A stretch of DNA of 64,000 nucleotides from Pelobates cultripes (Eukaryota; Chordata; Amphibia; Anura; Pelobatidae), in assembly GCA_933207985.1 (NCBI GenBank), contig OW240915.1:109142329-109206328 (forward strand), read 5' to 3'. Of this stretch, positions 1 to 9,656 are shown piece by piece; the first letter of the stretch is position 1; each line of letters starts with the position of its first letter. Below the pieces are notes generated by a model. The model was given only the letters and a program-made list of their open reading frames with translations. It ran no database searches and had not been told where the DNA came from. A program made the position numbers and the translations under genes.

Positions 1-740
1 TATTTGTAACTGGCCCTTTAAATGGCAAATTGCCCTGCTTCCCTGGGTTGTGGAGAAGCCGATTTGCCAGCCTCCTCCCACATGACTATGGCCCCTGGGA
101 GATTGTGAAAATGTATGCACTTTTATTTGGTGTGTATGGCCCTTTAAGACTGTCGGTGGGCATATTGGGGCTTATGGACTCTTTATGTGACTGGTGCTGG
201 CCCTTTAAACACCTTTTTGGGACATCAGGAAGATTGGGACACTGCCCCTTTAAGGCCGTGTCCCCAGACTTGTTGGGGACACTGCCCCTTTAAGACGGTG
301 TCCCCTGTGTCCCCAGACCTGGTGCAAACCCTTTGTGCCTGCCTGTCTATTTCCCACTTGGTTCAGTAAATGGGGCTTACTGAACCAAGTACCACACAGG
401 CAGACCACCCAGAAGTGGAAGTGTGCAGGCAATTTACCTCCCAGAAGCTGCGGTTAACCGCAGCTTAATTGACAATGCTTTGATCATTCGACGAGGTCAG
501 CGGTATGTGTAGCCAAATTCATGGAACTAAAATCGGCTACACATTTCCGCGAACACCACTGAGCTCTACCTTCTCCCCTACTGGTTTTGCAGCTGCAGAG
601 ACTAAGTCCCATTCGGCGATGGGACTTAGTCGTTTTTTCAGCCTGAAATAGACCGACCGCACAGCCCAAATCTATGGAACTGTTTTGGGCAGGAAAATGT
701 GCTTGCGGTCGGTCATATAGGGACCTCCAGCTAACTTTTT
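1..740. repeat. Hairpin-rich dispersed repeat, copy A
   Basis: No protein-coding pattern was recognised. The stretch holds a string of strong inverted repeats: arms at 356-369/377-390 (14 bp), a perfect 22-bp palindrome at 445-466, arms at 506-514/535-543 inside an outer GCGG/CCGC stem, arms at 601-611/620-630, and 11-bp arms at 651-661/704-714. The loops at 506-543 and 651-714 both carry ATGGAACT. The 651-714 hairpin is recognisably similar, in inverted orientation, to 57727-57789, so this is a dispersed family. Boundaries are uncertain, and the left side may continue outside the window. The element class is unknown; an LTR or a foldback DNA element is possible. Confidence 0.55.
651..714. 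repeat. Hairpin with ATGGAACT loop
   Basis: Perfect 11-bp arms (gaccgaccgca / tgcggtcggtc) enclose a second stem, GCCCAAA/TTTTGGGC, and a loop containing ATGGAACT. The related hairpin at 57727-57789 keeps one outer arm, the TTTTGGGC side and the loop motif. Confidence 0.75.
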
Positions 741-895
741 AACCCCTGGATGGATTGGCTGATTTTTGGTTATGTTTATGTTTTAAGTGTGCTGATTCCA
801 AATATGTAATTGTTATGAAGATGGGATGTGTAGTTTTAAAGTTACAGTGTATGGATAAAAACTGTATTTTTACTGCCTGTGTTTAATTATGTTAA

Positions 896-1048
896 TCTCT
901 TCCCAAACATCATTTCGTTCAAAGTGGAGAGAATGTTAAAAAAATATATTTTTGTTTGGAGTGTGAGAAATGCTTTTCAGCCGCTTCTAATCTTAAGCAT
1001 CATTTGAGGAGCCATACAGGAGAGAAACCTTATTTGTGGTGTGTTTAG
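896..1048 (+). pseudogene. C2H2 zinc-finger fragment
   Basis: One complete C2H2 finger is encoded in frame at 953-1015: CLEC, then EKCF, a conserved Leu, the KHH and LRSH histidines, followed by the TGEKPY linker (1016-1033). Spacing is C-x2-C-x3-F-x5-L-x2-H-x3-H, typical of tandem-finger transcription factors that bind DNA in the nucleus. The frame is open from a stop at 893-895. It leaves the zinc-finger pattern right after the linker and stops at 1046-1048, where a 170-bp repeat unit begins. No second finger was seen nearby. This is probably a broken relic of a multi-finger gene or a fragment carried by a mobile element. Confidence 0.75.
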
Positions 1049-1811
1049 TATTGTTCTGATCAGTTTAATACCTTCCGCGTCTCCTATCAGTGGACGTGTA
1101 TATGGCAACCATTTTAGGAACCGTACACCTGGGACCCGAGCAAGGTCACCTCGTTCAACAGGCGACAACATTTGTCCCTGGAAAACTATCCTGGACATTC
1201 TGTACAATTTGTATGGATATGGCAGTGATTTCTGTAACAGAGAGATGGAAGAAGATGCTTGGTCGGTCCTCTTACTGCAAATTTGGGGCACTGCGCGGTC
1301 AAGCTAATGTGACACCAGATAGGAGTGGTGTGTTTAGTACTATTTTTATCAGTTTAATACCTTCCGCGTCTCCTATCAGTGGGCGTGTACACGGCATTGA
1401 TTTTTGTAACAGGGAGATGGAAGAAGAGGCTTGGTAGGTCCTCTTACTGCAAATTTGGGGCACTGCGCGGTCAAGCTAATGTGACACCAGATAGGAGTGG
1501 TGTGTTTAGTACTATTTTTATCAGTTTAATACCTTCAGCGTCTCCTATCAGTGGACGTGTACACGGCATTGATTTTTGTAACAGGGAGATGGAAGAAGAG
1601 GCTTGGTCGGTCCTCTTACTGCAAATTTGGGGCACTGTGCGGTCAAGCTAATGTGACACCAGATAGGAGTGGTGTGTTTAGTACTATTTTTTATCAGTTT
1701 AATACCTTCCGCGTCTCCTATCAGTGGACGTGTATATGGCAGTGATTTCTGTAACAGGGAGATGGAAGAAGATGCTTGGTCGGTCCTCTTACTTCAAATT
1801 TAAAAGCTTCT
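1037..1811. repeat. Tandem array of ~170-bp hAT-associated units
   Basis: Units beginning with tgtgtttagta start near 1040, 1330, 1500 and 1673. The spacing is 170-173 bp for the later ones; the first is longer because it carries about 120 extra bases. Each unit ends in a block like aagctaatgtgacaccaga, close to the block in the 6.1-6.8 kb repeats of hAT element 1, which ties this array to that transposon family. Short open frames on both strands repeat with the unit and are not genes. Confidence 0.8.
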
Positions 1812-1996
1812 TTAAAGCGTCCTGTCCTTGCCGGCGTGGTCGTGGGAGGAGGAGGATGACTTCCACCTCTCCCCCTTTTAGATTCCCGTTGTGCTGTGAC
1901 ATCACCCTTATACGCTGTGTAAAGCATACTTTTTAATTTATTTTGCAAATGCTGCATCCTTTCATACTTGTTGTAATTCGGTAACATTTCCGCCAC
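1812..1996 (-). pseudogene. hAT transposase fragment (C-terminal part)
   Basis: The 185 bases align without gaps, with only a few differences, to 3159-3343 inside the transposase gene of hAT element 1, in the same orientation. That piece encodes the region after the LLDPRYK motif (AEMLPNYNKYERMQHLQ and onwards). It joins ~170-bp repeat sequence on both sides. It cannot encode an active enzyme and looks like part of an internally deleted, rearranged copy. Confidence 0.85.
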
Positions 1997-2183
1997 CAGA
2001 TAGGAGTGGTGTGTATATTACTGTTCTGATCAGTTTAATACCTTCCGCGTCTCCTATCAGTGGACGTGTATATGGCAGTGATTTCTGTAACAGGGAGATG
2101 GAAGAAGATGCTTGGTCGGTCCTCCTAACTGGAGACTGTGTTGCTGTATGGGTGGCAGGTGGAGCCATTTATAAAGTACCCAC
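1997..2183. repeat. Further ~170-bp hAT-associated unit
   Basis: Another copy of the unit seen at 1037-1811, starting near 2006, sits between the two transposase fragments. It occupies the place where about 1.3 kb of coding sequence (3344-4682) lies in the full-length gene. Confidence 0.7.
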
Positions 2184-2456
2184 TGCTTTGCAGACCAGGT
2201 ATCAGTGGTCAGATGGACCCTTGCCCCAACACTATGTGCCAGACATGCCATTACTTCCTTTTGCACAGTCGAGTACAGGTTGGGGATTGCCTTTTGCGCA
2301 AAGAAATTTTGGCCGGGTACCTTCCACTGCGGTGTCCCAATAGCTAAAAAAATTTTGAACGCCTCAGACTCCACCAGATTGTATGGTAAAAGCTGGCGGG
2401 CTAATAGTTCAGACAAGCCAGGTGACAGACGCCGGGCAAGGGGGTGACTTTCTGAC
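2184..2456 (-). pseudogene. hAT transposase fragment (central part)
   Basis: The 273 bases are nearly identical to 4683-4955 of the hAT element 1 gene, same strand and same length. They encode the stretch before and into the first catalytic block (LSELLARQLLPYK, then VHLTTDTWSAK). At 2457 the match jumps to the 5'-leader repeat of the same element (tgctattcaatctataacag), marking a second internal deletion. With 1812-1996 this makes a collinear but gutted copy. Confidence 0.85.
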
Positions 2457-2767
2457 GCTTGCAGACAACTAACTGCTATTCAATCTATAACAGTGAAAAA
2501 AGTTTTGAAGCCACAGTGCAGCACCAGAGGTCCTAAAAATTAGGCATGTACACATGCCTGAAAAATTCGGTATTGTTGCAGCCGCTGCTGTAGCAGCGGC
2601 CAGAAAAATTGATGTTTGTTTCACAGGCAGAAAGTGCCCTACAACATGGCGGCTTGAACCCTAGTTGGTGGCGGATAAGTCACGCAAGTCAACCGGCATT
2701 CAGAGCTAAAATACAGCAGCGTGTGGACCATTTTTAGCCCAAGGCAGCTCATCTCATCAGGCCTTTT
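2457..2767 (-). other. hAT leader-repeat remnant and 3' flank of hAT element 1
   Basis: 2457-2520 matches the leader repeats of hAT element 1 at 6160-6190. 2521-2767 lies 3' of the transposase stop codon and holds small hairpins (aggcatgt/acacatgcct and gccgctgct/agcagcggc). No TAGTGATG-type terminal repeat matching the other end of the element was found between here and position 1, so the 3' end is lost or lies outside the window. Confidence 0.5.
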
Positions 2768-5700
2768 TTAATCGAATGTATCGCCCAGTGTCAGTCCCTT
2801 CGGGATCCATCCCTCATTCATCTTAATAAAGGTGAGGTAATCTAGACTTTTTTGACCTAGGCGACTTCTCTTCTCAGTGACAATACCTCCTGCTGCACTG
2901 AAGGTCCTTTCTGACAGGACACTTGAAGCGGGGCAGGCCAGAAGTTCTATCGCAAATTGGGATAGCTCAGGCCACAGGTCAAGCCTGCACACCCAGTAGT
3001 CAAGGGGTTCATCGCTCCTCAGAGTGTCGATATCTGCAGTTAAGGCGAGGTAGTCTGCTACCTGTCGGTCGAGTCGCTCTCTGAGGGTGGATCCCGAAGG
3101 GCTGTGGCGATGCGTAGGACTTAAAAAGGTCCGCATGTCCTCCATCAACAACACGTCTCTAAAGCGTCCTGTCCTTGCCGGCGTGGTCATGGGAGGAGGA
3201 GGATGACTTCCACCTCTCCCCCTGTTAGATTCCCGTTGTGCTGTGACATCACCCTTATACGCTGTGTAAAGCATACTTTTCAATTTATTTTGCAAATGCT
3301 GCATCCTTTCATACTTGTTGTAATTCGGTAACATTTCCGCCACTTTCTGCTTATACCGGGGGTCTAGTAGCGTGGACACCCAGTACAGGTCGTTCTCCTT
3401 CAGCCTTTTTATACGAGGGTCCCTCAACAGGCACGACAGCATGAAAGACCCCATTTGCACAAGGTTGGATGCCGAGCTACTCATTTCCCGTTCCTCCTCC
3501 TCACTGATGTTAATGAAGGTATATTCTTCCCCCCAGCCACGTACAACCCCAATGGTACCAGATAGGTGACAACGAGCACCCTGGGATGCCTGTTGTGGTT
3601 GGTCTTGCTCCTCTTCCTCCTCCTCAAAGCCACATTCCTCCTCTGACTCCTCTTCCTCACAATCCTCTTCCAGCGTTGCCGCAGGTCCAGCAAGCGATGC
3701 TGATAAGGCTGTTTCTGGAGGTGATGGTGACCACAACTCTTCCTCTTCCTCTTCACGCTCATCTACGGCCTGATCCAGCACTCTTCGCAGGGCACGCTCC
3801 AGGAAGAAAACAAATGGTATGATGTCGCTGATGGTGCCTTCGGTGCGACTGACTAAATTTGTCACCTCCTCAAAAGGACGCATGAGCCTACAGGCATTGC
3901 GCATGAGCGTCCAGTAACGTGGCAAAAAAATTCCCAGCTCCCCAGAGGCTGTCCTAGCACCCCGGTCATACAAATATTCATTAACGGCTTTTTCTTGTTG
4001 GAGCAGGCGGTCGAACATTAGGAGTGTTGAATTCCAACGTGTCGGGCTGTCGCAAATCAAGCGCCTCACTGGCATGTTGTTTCGCCGCTGGATATCGGCA
4101 AAGTGAGCCATGGCCGTGTAGGAACGCCTGAAATGGCCACACACCTTCCTGGCCTGCTTCAGGACGTCCTGTAAGCCTGTGTACTTATGCACAAAGCGTT
4201 GTACGATCAGATTACACACATGTGCCATGCACGGCACATGTGACAACTTGCCCAACTTCAATGCCGCTAACAAATTTGTTCCGTTGTCACAAACCACTTT
4301 GCCGATATCCAGTCGCTGCGGAGTCAGCCACTTTTCCACCTGTGCGTTCAGGGCGGACAGGAGTGCTTGTCCGGTGTGACTCTCTGCTTTCAAGCAAGTC
4401 AAACCCAAGACGGCGTGACACTGCCGTATCCGGGATGTGGAATAGTACCTGGGGAGCTGGGGGGGTGCCGTTGATGTGGAGCAAGACGCAGCAGCAGAAG
4501 AGGACTCAGCCGAGGAGGTTATGGAAGAGGATGGAGTAGGAGGAGTAGAGGAGGTGGCAGCAGGACTGCCTGCAAGTCGTGGCGGTGTCACCAACTCCTC
4601 TGCAGAGCCATGCATTCCATGCTTGGCAGCAGTCAGCAGGTTTACCCAATGCGCAGTGTAGGTGATATACCTGCCCTGACCATGCTTTGCAGACCAGGTA
4701 TCAGTGGTCAAATGGACCCTTGCCCCAACACTGTGTGCCAGAGATGCTATTACTTCCTTTTGCACAATTGAGTACAGGTTGGGGATTGCCTTTTGCGAAA
4801 AGTAATTTCGGCCGGGTACCTTCCACTGCGGTGTCCCAATAGCTACAAATTTTTTGAACGCCTCAGACTCCACCAGCTTGTATGGTAAAAGCTGGCGGGC
4901 TAATAGTTCGGACAAGCCAGCAGTCAGACGCTGGGCAAGGGGGTGACTTTCTGACATTGTCTTCTTACGCTCAAACATGTCCTTGACAGACACATGACTG
5001 TGGGAAGATGAGCGTGAACTGCTCAAGGCGGGAGGCGGAGTGGCGGATGGTTGAGAGGGGACAAGGAGGACAGCAGTGGTTGACGTGGCTGAAGATGCTG
5101 GACCAGGAGGAGGATGGCGGCTTAGAGTAGGCGTGCTGCTTGTACTCATGTGTTGATCCCATAGGCGTTTGTGATGTGAGATCATGTGCCTACGCAAAGC
5201 AGTTGTACCTAGGTGGGTGTTGGACTTCCCACGACTCAGTTTCTTTTGGCACAGGTTGCAAATGGCATCTCTGTTGTCAGAGGCAGACACACAAAAAAAA
5301 TTCCACACTGCTGAGCTCTGCAATGACGGCATTCTGGTGGTGGACACAGCATGCATTGATTGGCGTGCTGTCGGGCTGACCCCGGGTGTCGATGCATGCT
5401 GTCTGACTGTGCCACTAGCTCCTTGCGACGACCTCCCCCTGCTTCCAACTCGTCTCCTCCTCCTCCCTGTCTCCCCATCTGAACTTTCGCCCTGTTCTTC
5501 TTCTTGCCGAGCGGGCACCCAAGTGACATCCATGGACGCATCGTCATCATCAACCGCTTCACTTGTATCTGACAACTCAGCAAAGGAAGCAGCAGCGGGT
5601 ACAACATCATCATCATCATCATCATCACACCGTACGTCCATGTTTGTAATGCTGCCTGCCTGAGACATATCCCTGATATCTACATCCTCTGGCAATAATG

Positions 5701-6037
5701 GTTGCGCATCACTCATTTCTTCAATTGGATGTGTGAATAACTCCTCTGACATACCAAGTGAAGCGGTTGTGGTGCTAGTTTTGGTGGTGGCGGCAGGCGG
5801 GTGAGTGGTATCTTGAGAGGTGCCTGAAGCTAAGCTGGAGGAGGATGGTGCATCAAGGTTCTGAGCGGAGGCTGTAGAAGATTGAGTGTCCTGTGTTAGC
5901 CAGTCAACTATGTCCTCAGAACTTTTCAAGTTCAGGGTACCTGGCCTCTGAAAACTGGGCATTATTCTAGGGCCAAAGGGATTCACAGCACCACGACCAC
6001 GATGGCCCCTGCGAGGTGGCCTGCCTCTGCCTGTCAT
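2768..6037 (-). CDS. hAT-family transposase with BED zinc finger, 1089 aa
   Basis: This would be a nuclear DNA transposase acting on the element's terminal repeats. Residues 1-240 are Ser/Thr/Pro-rich with acidic and Arg-rich blocks. A BED-type finger lies at about 241-295 (WNFF, CNLC, RRHMISHH). The RNase H-like core shows TTDTWS (~445), VCDNG followed by MAHVCNLIVQ (~583-615), SPTRWNSTLLM (~665), and PFEE (~721), the likely place of the third acid. An insertion rich in acidic residues occupies about 760-850. LLDPRYK (~890) and the C-terminal hAT dimerisation region (~1010-1080; WPELSQFAIELLACPAS, FSAAGG) follow. Length and domain order fit a full-length protein. There are no stops or frameshifts, unlike the related gene at 17-19.7 kb, so insertion was probably recent. 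Confidence 0.9.
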   Translation of the reverse strand: MTGRGRPPRRGHRGRGAVNPFGPRIMPSFQRPGTLNLKSSEDIVDWLTQDTQSSTASAQNLDAPSSSSLASGTSQDTTHPPAATTKTSTTTASLGMSEELFTHPIEEMSDAQPLLPEDVDIRDMSQAGSITNMDVRCDDDDDDDVVPAAASFAELSDTSEAVDDDDASMDVTWVPARQEEEQGESSDGETGRRRRRVGSRGRSSQGASGTVRQHASTPGVSPTARQSMHAVSTTRMPSLQSSAVWNFFCVSASDNRDAICNLCQKKLSRGKSNTHLGTTALRRHMISHHKRLWDQHMSTSSTPTLSRHPPPGPASSATSTTAVLLVPSQPSATPPPALSSSRSSSHSHVSVKDMFERKKTMSESHPLAQRLTAGLSELLARQLLPYKLVESEAFKKFVAIGTPQWKVPGRNYFSQKAIPNLYSIVQKEVIASLAHSVGARVHLTTDTWSAKHGQGRYITYTAHWVNLLTAAKHGMHGSAEELVTPPRLAGSPAATSSTPPTPSSSITSSAESSSAAASCSTSTAPPQLPRYYSTSRIRQCHAVLGLTCLKAESHTGQALLSALNAQVEKWLTPQRLDIGKVVCDNGTNLLAALKLGKLSHVPCMAHVCNLIVQRFVHKYTGLQDVLKQARKVCGHFRRSYTAMAHFADIQRRNNMPVRRLICDSPTRWNSTLLMFDRLLQQEKAVNEYLYDRGARTASGELGIFLPRYWTLMRNACRLMRPFEEVTNLVSRTEGTISDIIPFVFFLERALRRVLDQAVDEREEEEEELWSPSPPETALSASLAGPAATLEEDCEEEESEEECGFEEEEEEQDQPQQASQGARCHLSGTIGVVRGWGEEYTFINISEEEEREMSSSASNLVQMGSFMLSCLLRDPRIKRLKENDLYWVSTLLDPRYKQKVAEMLPNYNKYERMQHLQNKLKSMLYTAYKGDVTAQRESNRGRGGSHPPPPMTTPARTGRFRDVLLMEDMRTFLSPTHRHSPSGSTLRERLDRQVADYLALTADIDTLRSDEPLDYWVCRLDLWPELSQFAIELLACPASSVLSERTFSAAGGIVTEKRSRLGQKSLDYLTFIKMNEGWIPKGLTLGDTFD

Positions 6038-6061
6038 TTTTTGGGGGATTAGTGGTACTAT

Positions 6062-6840
6062 GCGTGCAAGCTACTGTGAGACCAGATATGAGTGGCAATG
6101 TGCACTGGCACAGTTGTGCAGGGCACAGGCTGTAGGCCTGACACAGCCGCTTGAAGGACACTGACTGCTATTCAATCTATAACAGTGAAAAAAGTTTTTT
6201 GTTTTTAAATGCAAGCTATTGTGACACCAGTTAGTGGTGGCACTGGGCACCGTATCCACTGTGAGCTTAACACACCCGCTTTAAGGACACTGACTGCTAT
6301 TCAATCTATAACAGTGAAAAAGTTTTTTGTTTTTAAATGCAAGCTATTGTGACACCAGTGAGTGGTGGCACTGGGCACCGTATCCACTGTTAGCGTAACA
6401 CACCCGCTTTAAGGACACTGACTGCTATTCAATCTATAACAGTGAAAAAGTTTTTTGTTTTTAAATGCAAGCTATTGTGACACCAGATATGAGTGGTGGC
6501 ACTGGGCACCGTATCCACTGTGAGCTTAACACACCCGCTTTAAGGACACTGACTGCTATTCAATCTATAACAGTGAAAAAAGTTTTTTGTTTTTAAATGC
6601 AAGCTATTGTGACACCAGATATGAGTGAGTGGTGGCAATGGGCACCGTATCCACTGTGAGCTTAACACACCCGCTTTAAGGACACTGACTGCTATTCAAT
6701 CTATAACAGTGAAAAAAGTTTTTTGCTTTTAAATGCAAGCTATTGTGACACCAGATATGAGTGGTGGCACTGACTGGGCAAATGGGCACAGTTTCCACTG
6801 TGAGCCTGACACAGAAGCTGGCAGCAGTGGCAGACAACTA
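6062..6840. repeat. Tandem ~127-138-bp repeats in the hAT 1 leader
   Basis: Six tandem copies share the blocks gcaagctattgtgacaccag, actgggcaccgtatccactg and tgctattcaatctataacag, with starts near 6066, 6211, 6340, 6466, 6597 and 6735. They lie just upstream of the transposase start. Subterminal repeats of this sort can be transposase binding sites in hAT elements; that role is inferred here. Confidence 0.85.
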
Positions 6841-6870
6841 ACTGCAATTACATTACACAGAAAAAAAAAA

Positions 6871-6891
6871 AGCATACCCTAACCCTAACCT
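6871..6891. repeat. Short telomere-like tract
   Basis: About three units of CCCTAA-like sequence (accctaaccctaacctag) follow an A-run. This is a very short interstitial tract inside the transposon leader and probably incidental. Confidence 0.4.
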
Positions 6892-6939
6892 AGCTATGCA
6901 TTTTCCCTCCTCTCACTAAGCATGCAGCTTGAGAATGAA

Positions 6940-7163
6940 TGTAAAATGGATGCCTTCCAGTAGGTGGGAGGGTCTGCTAGGGAGGGTGTGCTCCTAATTG
7001 GCTGGAATGTGTCTGCTGACTGTGAGGTACAGGGTCAAAGTTTACTCAATGATGACGAATAGGGGGCGGATCGAACCGCGCAAGCGTTCGCCATCCACGG
7101 CGGACGCGAACACGCTATGTTCGCCAGGAACTGTTCGCCAGCGAACCGTTCGGTGCATCACTA
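6940..7163 (-). other. hAT 1 5' subterminal region and terminal repeat
   Basis: Repeated GTTCGC/GCGAAC motifs lead to the terminal ...ggtgcatcacta at 7163. The block at 6948-7020 (atggatgcc, ggtgggagggtctgct, gctgactg) matches the right half of the MITE at 9219-9470. The terminal CATCACTA is the exact complement of TAGTGATG, the start of the MITE at 35921. Confidence 0.7.
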
Positions 7164-9210
7164 ATGCTTACTTGTTAGCCCAAGCAGCACAGAAAGACTG
7201 CTGAGGACTCTCGGTTAACATTGAAATGCTGAATTGAAGAATGACACTAGGTGACTCCAGATATTATAACTTCTATAAAATGAAGCCTATAGTGCCTACA
7301 GTATCCCTTTAACTATAGCAGAGATACTGAATTCCTTGTCATTTTTTCATAGGTATTGCTTTACTTGATAAATTGGTCTCAGAAAGAGCAACAGTCAAGC
7401 ATAATGTTAAATCTAGTAGAAGGTGTCATTATATTATAAGAGATAGGTGTAATACTTGTAAGTTCTCTCATTGGCATGCATGGAAATTGCTTTTCAGGTA
7501 CCAGCCATGAGCTTATCTACTATATTATTTTATCTCTTACAAACTAGTCCATTCTAGTGGATATAAAATTATGTATTCCTAGTTTTTTTTCACTAACTTG
7601 AAAATGGTTGAGAATTAAAAGTGAAATAAAAGCAAATTTTAAATTGTAGGCCAAAACAGCTGAATATAAAAGATAGCTAAACTGGATAATTTTTCCAATT
7701 CAGCTTGTTTGTTCCATCATTGGAAACTAATTTTTAATTCCTTTTGAATTATCAATGCTTAATATACCAACAAGTGAATTACCCTGTGTATAATTGTTCC
7801 TTTTTATGAGGCAACATTGTCAACCTAATAAATAAATATAGAATTTTTGGGGAGAACTGTATCATTGCAAGCTGGTTAAAACCAGATGATCAGATTTCTC
7901 AATAGCATTTTAAAATGATTTGCTGGAATACATCTACAACCATGGGTTTCATATCCCTCCATTATTCTTACGTGGTACCCACATGTTTTTCCTTCATCAC
8001 CCTTCTTTTGTTCTCAGATGGGAGATGGAATTATGATTGACTGAACATAAATGATTTGACAGACATATTTAAAACACTTCTAATGAACTCAAAAAATGTC
8101 TGTAAGCTATTATTTTGGAGGTATTTTTCCCCACTAGACTGAAACAAATAATTTAATTTCCAATTATGCACAGGGGGTTGTGGATTGGAAGGGACTGTCC
8201 GAAATCCGACTGTAAGAAGCTTTAGTAAATATTAGAATTTCCATTTAATTTGGAAATCAGTAATTTCCATTGGATTTTGTCAATCTTGACTTAATTCAGT
8301 GTTTAGTAAATTACTCAGGTACAATTTAAATGTAACCTGCTGATGTATTGAACTAATCTACAGAATTTGTAAATGAATGATGACATGCCTTTGTATAACA
8401 CTGAAAATATCCTTATACCACAATGTAAAGTTGATTGTGTCTATTATGGAACCTCAGATCACTTTCATAAGATCTAGACACAATTATTGGAGGCACGTCT
8501 AGCTTCATCTGTCATTTAGAATCTTTCATTTCCACAAAAAAAAATAATTTTTACACAAATTTATCTCCCACTGTTTTATTTTGTTTAATCTTCTTATACC
8601 CTTTCAATCCCTCCTGTCTTTCATTCACCTCACTCTTGTAAAATCTTGACTTTCCTTGTTAGTTTTCTGATATTGCTACTGATTTACTGAATATGTATCA
8701 GTTGTTTCAGTTATAAAACCAGCTATTTTAAAAACTCGGTGTTGATATAAATTAGTTTAAGCTTATACTAAAAAAAAAAAAAAAAACAGTTATGCAGAAT
8801 GACCAGATTTTGGGACATTTCTTATTGTTGTTACTACAGTTAATAGTTAATACATTTTTCTCAATTAAAAGTTAATCCCATATTTTATGATTTTTTTTAT
8901 TTAGGTCTAATGCTTGAGTTAACATGTTTTTATTTGCTGTGAAAGCAGCATTTCTGATTTTTAGGACTTTGAACAGAAAGTTTTGGAATGTTGCTTTTCA
9001 TATAGTTTATAATTCTGGTATGCATGAATTCTGTTTGTATAAACATAATAATGTTTATGTAATTATTTTGATTAAAACTTTGGATCTTTTGGTTAACAAG
9101 TGGAAGGATACCCAGAAGAGACGATTTGTCTCCAAATATGTGTTTTGTTTTGTTTTGTTCTTACTAAGCAGAGATTATTTATGTTTACAAAATAATTTTA
9201 TGTTTGCAAT
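7164..9210. other. AT-rich non-coding DNA
   Basis: About 2 kb with no coding pattern recognised on either strand. It contains an A-run at about 8770-8786. Text near 7285-7315 (cctatagtgcc, tatcccttta) resembles the frog-type MITE whose hairpin is clear at 60977-61018. Confidence 0.6.
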
Positions 9211-9218
9211 ATTATTAG
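9211..9218. repeat. 8-bp target-site duplication, left copy
   Basis: The sequence attattag is repeated exactly at 9471-9478, either side of the MITE. Confidence 0.9.
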
Positions 9219-9470
9219 TAGAGATGTCGCGAACCGTCCGGGTGACACATCCCTGCCAATCTCCGGCAGACCCTCCCTCCCAGACCCTCCCACCTCCTGG
9301 ACAGCATCCATGTTGAAGCTGCCTTCAACATGGATGCTGTCCAGGAAGTAGGAGGGTCTGGGAGGGAGGGTCTGCTGGAGATTGGGCGGGACGTGTCAGC
9401 TGACCGGAGTTCGCCGCGAACCGTGGCGAACCGTTCGTGAGAAGTTCACGGATGGTTCGCAACATCTCTA
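9219..9470. mobile_element. hAT-type foldback MITE, 252 bp
   Basis: The termini are TAGAGATGTCGCGAACC and GGTTCGCAACATCTCTA. A perfect 8-bp target duplication, attattag, flanks it (9211-9218 and 9471-9478), diagnostic of hAT insertion. Most of the element folds on itself: the block from the GCAGACCCTCCC motif to catccatgttgaa pairs with ttcaacatggatg and onwards, with a centre near 9313. It has no coding capacity. Similarity to the 5' end of hAT element 1 suggests that element's transposase mobilised it. Confidence 0.93.
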
Positions 9471-9656
9471 ATTATTAGTTATTTTAGGGAGGCTATAATT
9501 TTTTTATGAAACCATAGAGCATGGCAAGAATCCACAAGATGAATTTTTTTCTGCTCTTTATTTCTGTAGTCGAACTGCTGTCTACCAAGAACGCATATGT
9601 AAATAAACAGTTTAATGTTTAATTAATTCAAGCTTTTTATGAATCACATTGATCCT

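Larger units (their letters stand above)
2521..7163 (-). mobile_element. hAT DNA transposon 1 (autonomous-type)
   Basis: The element contains an open transposase gene (2768-6037), a 5' leader made of tandem repeats (6062-6840), a subterminal region rich in CGAAC/GTTCG motifs, and a terminal CATCACTA ending at 7163. The 5' subterminal region resembles the MITEs at 9219-9470 and 35921-36114. The 3' terminus was not found, so mobility of this copy is doubtful although the enzyme frame is open. Confidence 0.75.

Noticed and set aside
1090..1745. Overlapping plus-strand frames with GRSSYCKFGALRGQANVTPD repeats
   Set aside because: They follow the ~170-bp tandem unit and sit in hAT-associated repeat DNA; not conserved as a protein.
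6871..6891. Telomere-like CCCTAA repeats as evidence of a chromosome end or fusion
   Set aside because: Only about three units, inside a transposon leader; the tract at 10470-10555 is degenerate and lies in a MITE.
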